A stretch of DNA of 64,000 nucleotides from Salinibacterium sp. Its GTDB lineage: Bacteria > Actinomycetota > Actinomycetes > Actinomycetales > Microbacteriaceae. Under the pieces are notes generated by a model, which did not search any database, was not told the origin of the DNA, and worked only from the letters and a program-made list of their open reading frames with translations. A program made the translations under genes and the position numbers. Below are positions 61,976 to 64,000 of the stretch, piece by piece (within the stretch, counting starts at the first letter, position 1; every line of letters starts with the position of its first letter). Location of the stretch: positions 30,496 through 94,495 of the forward strand of contig JANXVG010000037.1 of the NCBI GenBank assembly GCA_025351795.1, written 5' to 3'.

Positions 61976-62863
61976 ATGCGATCGCGCCGCTTGCTTGTTG
62001 TCAGCCTCGCCGTTGTAGCCCTGTCGTTGGCCGCCTGTGCCACCCCGACGGTCAACGACGGCCGCGTGCGGGTGGTCGCCTCCACCAACGTTTATGGCGA
62101 CATCGCGAGAACGATCGGCGGTGGCAAGGTCGACGTCACCTCGATCATCAGCGATCCGTCGCAAGACCCACACTCGTTCGAAGCGAACGCACACGTGCAA
62201 CTCGCACTCTCGAAAGCGACCGTCATCATCGAAAATGGCGGTGGCTATGACGACTGGGTCGGCACTCTTCTGCGTGGTGCGAATAATCCGGGTGCGGTCG
62301 TGCTCAACGCGACCACGATCTCCGGGTACGACGCCGGGGTGGGCTTCAACGAGCACCTCTGGTACGACTTCCCGACGGTTAGGAAAGTTGTGGAGCAGTT
62401 GGTTGCGGCCCTCTCGCAGCAGGCACCTGCATCCGCGACAGAATTTCGTTCGAACGCCGACTCGTTCGAAAAGTCTCTCGCCGACCTCGAGTCGCGCGAG
62501 GTCGCAATCAAAGCAAGCTCGAGGGGAACCGGTGTGGCCATCACCGAACCCGTGCCGCTCTACCTGCTGACGGCCGTGGGCCTCACGAACGTGACCCCGG
62601 CCGCCTTCAGTGCAGCCGTCGAAGCGGGAACAGGTGTTTCACCTCTGGTGCTCGCGCAGACGCTCGCTCTCTTCACCGACCACACGGCGAAGCTGCTCGT
62701 CTACAACGCGCAGAGCAGCGGCCCAGAAACGAAGCACGTTCTGGCTGCCGCGACGCAGGCCGGGGTGCCCGTCGTTGCCGTGACCGAAACGCTGCCAGCA
62801 GGCAAGGACTACCTCGGGTGGATGTCTGCAAACATTGACGCCATAGCAGCGGCGCTGGCGTAA
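61976..62863 (+). CDS. Metal ABC transporter substrate-binding lipoprotein (ZnuA/TroA-like)
   Basis: A 295-residue cluster A-I binding protein. The lipobox is LAAC, with Cys21 as the lipid-anchored residue. Metal-ligand candidates are the His in DPHSFEANAH and in FNEHLWYDFP, plus acidic residues near the C-terminus. There is no His-rich loop, so zinc and manganese are both possible; the His-rich end of the ATPase favours zinc. The ATG at 61976 is preferred to TTG 61970. First gene of a three-gene operon. Confidence 0.9.
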   Translation: MRSRRLLVVSLAVVALSLAACATPTVNDGRVRVVASTNVYGDIARTIGGGKVDVTSIISDPSQDPHSFEANAHVQLALSKATVIIENGGGYDDWVGTLLRGANNPGAVVLNATTISGYDAGVGFNEHLWYDFPTVRKVVEQLVAALSQQAPASATEFRSNADSFEKSLADLESREVAIKASSRGTGVAITEPVPLYLLTAVGLTNVTPAAFSAAVEAGTGVSPLVLAQTLALFTDHTAKLLVYNAQSSGPETKHVLAAATQAGVPVVAVTETLPAGKDYLGWMSANIDAIAAALA

Positions 62864-62887
62864 AAAGACCGCAGAGAAGTAAGAGAC

Positions 62888-63712
62888 GTGGACAGCAGCA
62901 CCGTGCTCGCCCTGCGCCATGCGTGCCTCGATTTCGGTCATCGACAGCTCTGGCATGACCTCAACCTTGACGTTGCACCCGGCGAGTTTCTCGCGGTACT
63001 CGGCCCGAACGGCACCGGTAAGACGAGCCTGCTCAAGGTGGTTCTGGGGCAACAATTGCTCACCTCGGGCACCGTGCGGTTGCTGGGCGAGCGTGTTCGC
63101 CGCGGCGATAAGCGGATCGGCTATATCCCGCAGCAGAAGCTTCTCGACGGGGGAACGCCGCTGCGCGCACGAGACCTCGTGGCCTTTGGCATCAGTGGGG
63201 AACGCTGGGGACTTCCGCTCTCGAGCAAGGCCGAGCGAGCGAAAGTCGACGAGTTGCTGCAGGCCGTCGGCGCGCGCGACTACGCGAACGTGCCCGTGAA
63301 CCTGCTCTCCGGTGGTGAGCAACAACGCGTGCGCGTTGCCCAAGCGATTGCGGGTGACCCCGCTCTGCTCCTGTGTGACGAACCACTGCTGTCTCTCGAT
63401 CTGGCGCATCAGCGTGAGGTGAGCGACCTCATCGACGCCCAGAGAAAGCGACTGGGCAGCGCTGTCGTCTTCGTGACGCATGACGTGAACCCGATCCTCG
63501 GCATGGTTGACCGGGTGCTGTACCTCGCAGGTGGCAGGTTCCGCATCGGAACCCCGGATGAGGTTTTGCGCTCAGATGTGCTGTCCGAGATGTACGGCAC
63601 GCCCGTCGATGTGATCCGCAACCGGGGGCGGATTGTGGTGGTCGGCGGTCCAGACGAGCACGGTATACACGACCACGATCTCCATCACATGTCGTCACGG
63701 ACCGACGCATGA
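62888..63712 (+). CDS. Metal ABC transporter ATP-binding protein (ZnuC-like)
   Basis: A 274-residue ABC ATPase. Walker A is GPNGTGKTSL, the Q-loop region is IGYIPQQKLLD, the signature LLSGGEQQRV, Walker B ALLLCDEPLLSLD and the switch His in VFVTHDVNP. The C-terminus is unusually His/Asp-rich (DEHGIHDHDLHHMSS), which could bind metal. It starts at GTG 62888 and overlaps the permease by 4 bp (ATGA). Confidence 0.93.
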   Translation: MDSSTVLALRHACLDFGHRQLWHDLNLDVAPGEFLAVLGPNGTGKTSLLKVVLGQQLLTSGTVRLLGERVRRGDKRIGYIPQQKLLDGGTPLRARDLVAFGISGERWGLPLSSKAERAKVDELLQAVGARDYANVPVNLLSGGEQQRVRVAQAIAGDPALLLCDEPLLSLDLAHQREVSDLIDAQRKRLGSAVVFVTHDVNPILGMVDRVLYLAGGRFRIGTPDEVLRSDVLSEMYGTPVDVIRNRGRIVVVGGPDEHGIHDHDLHHMSSRTDA

Positions 63713-64000
63713 GCCCGGACTGGTGGAACACGATCTTCAGTTTCGACAACTATGGCGAGTTGCTCAATCTCGTCAAGAACTCGATCGTCGCCGGAGCGGT
63801 TCTCGGCATCGTGGGGGGGCTTATCGGCACCTTCGTGATGCAGCGTGATCTCGCTTTCGCGGTGCACGGGATTAGCGAATTGTCGTTCGCTGGCGCATCC
63901 GGTGCACTCTTGCTCGGCGTCAACGTCGTCGCAGGGTCGGCGGTGGGATCACTCATCGCGGCTGTCCTGATCGGTGTGCTTGGCTCGAGAGCTCGGGACC
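63709..64000 (+). CDS. Metal ABC transporter permease, 5' part only
   Basis: From ATG 63709 the frame stays open to the window edge (97 codons). It begins MSPDWWNTIFSFDNYGELLN and has two membrane segments so far (SIVAGAVLGIVGGLIGTFV and SGALLLGVNVVAGSAVGSLI), with the conserved ABC-3 segment MQRDLAFAVHGISELSFAG between them. The C-terminal two thirds lie outside the window. It belongs to the operon with the binding protein and ATPase. Confidence 0.9.
   Translation, partial: MSPDWWNTIFSFDNYGELLNLVKNSIVAGAVLGIVGGLIGTFVMQRDLAFAVHGISELSFAGASGALLLGVNVVAGSAVGSLIAAVLIGVLGSRARD

Overview
The window is chromosomal DNA around the replication origin of a high-GC actinobacterium. The gene order (pstP-rodA-pbpA-pknA-pknB; sortase E-crgA; gyrA-gyrB-dciA-recF-gnd-dnaN-dnaA; rpmH-rnpA-yidD-yidC-jag-rsmG-parA-parB), the mismatch endonuclease NucS in place of MutS/MutL, class E sortase, FhaA/FhaB and inositol-phosphate synthase all point to Actinomycetota. 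The compact layout and protein sequences look like family Microbacteriaceae; I cannot name the genus.

Layout. (1) 1-4.8 kb is an accessory patch: a LacI regulator cut by the window edge, a divergent MFS exporter with a perfect palindrome between them, a fragment of nucS, a small P-loop protein, a ribbon-helix-helix protein, a ParE-type toxin-antitoxin pair and the intact nucS. (2) 4.8-8.2 kb holds a phosphatase and a three-gene srsABC-like phenolic-lipid operon. (3) 8.4-9.4 kb is decayed or non-coding DNA with a tRNA-Leu. (4) 9.4-18.4 kb is the cell-shape and Ser/Thr kinase operon. (5) 18.4-23.2 kb carries pabA/trpG, a sortase, crgA, a rhomboid protease, a cyclophilin and two tRNAs. (6) 23.2-38.7 kb is the origin region, with DnaA boxes on both sides of dnaA and two parS sites flanking rsmG. 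(7) 38.7-47.4 kb contains ddl, an aminotransferase, trxA-trxB, murJ, a DUF6049 gene and cca. (8) 47.5-52.3 kb contains ino1 and rpsF-ssb-rpsR-rplI-dnaB. (9) 52.3-64 kb contains small membrane proteins, purB, a phosphatase, a WXG100-like/hydrolase pair, hisC, a 2-oxoacid dehydrogenase operon and a zinc/manganese-type ABC transporter cut by the right edge.

How the genes work together. Replication initiation (DnaA), clamp (DnaN), helicase and loader (DnaB, DciA), gyrase, SSB, RecF and NucS are within about 50 kb, together with ParAB/parS segregation. Peptidoglycan growth is covered by Ddl, MurJ, RodA, PbpA and the PknA/PknB/PstP/FhaA/FhaB signalling set. Points most worth a second look are: the mosaic nucS locus, where an older 5' fragment of nucS and the present gene bracket 1.8 kb of accessory genes; the terminator-like hairpin inside the start of rsmG next to parS; the parS site built into the parA ribosome-binding site; a DnaA-box cluster between crgA and the rhomboid gene; a PknA homologue with an extra extracellular domain; and the WXG100-like protein overlapping an alpha/beta-hydrolase. 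No CRISPR array, insertion sequence or prophage was seen.
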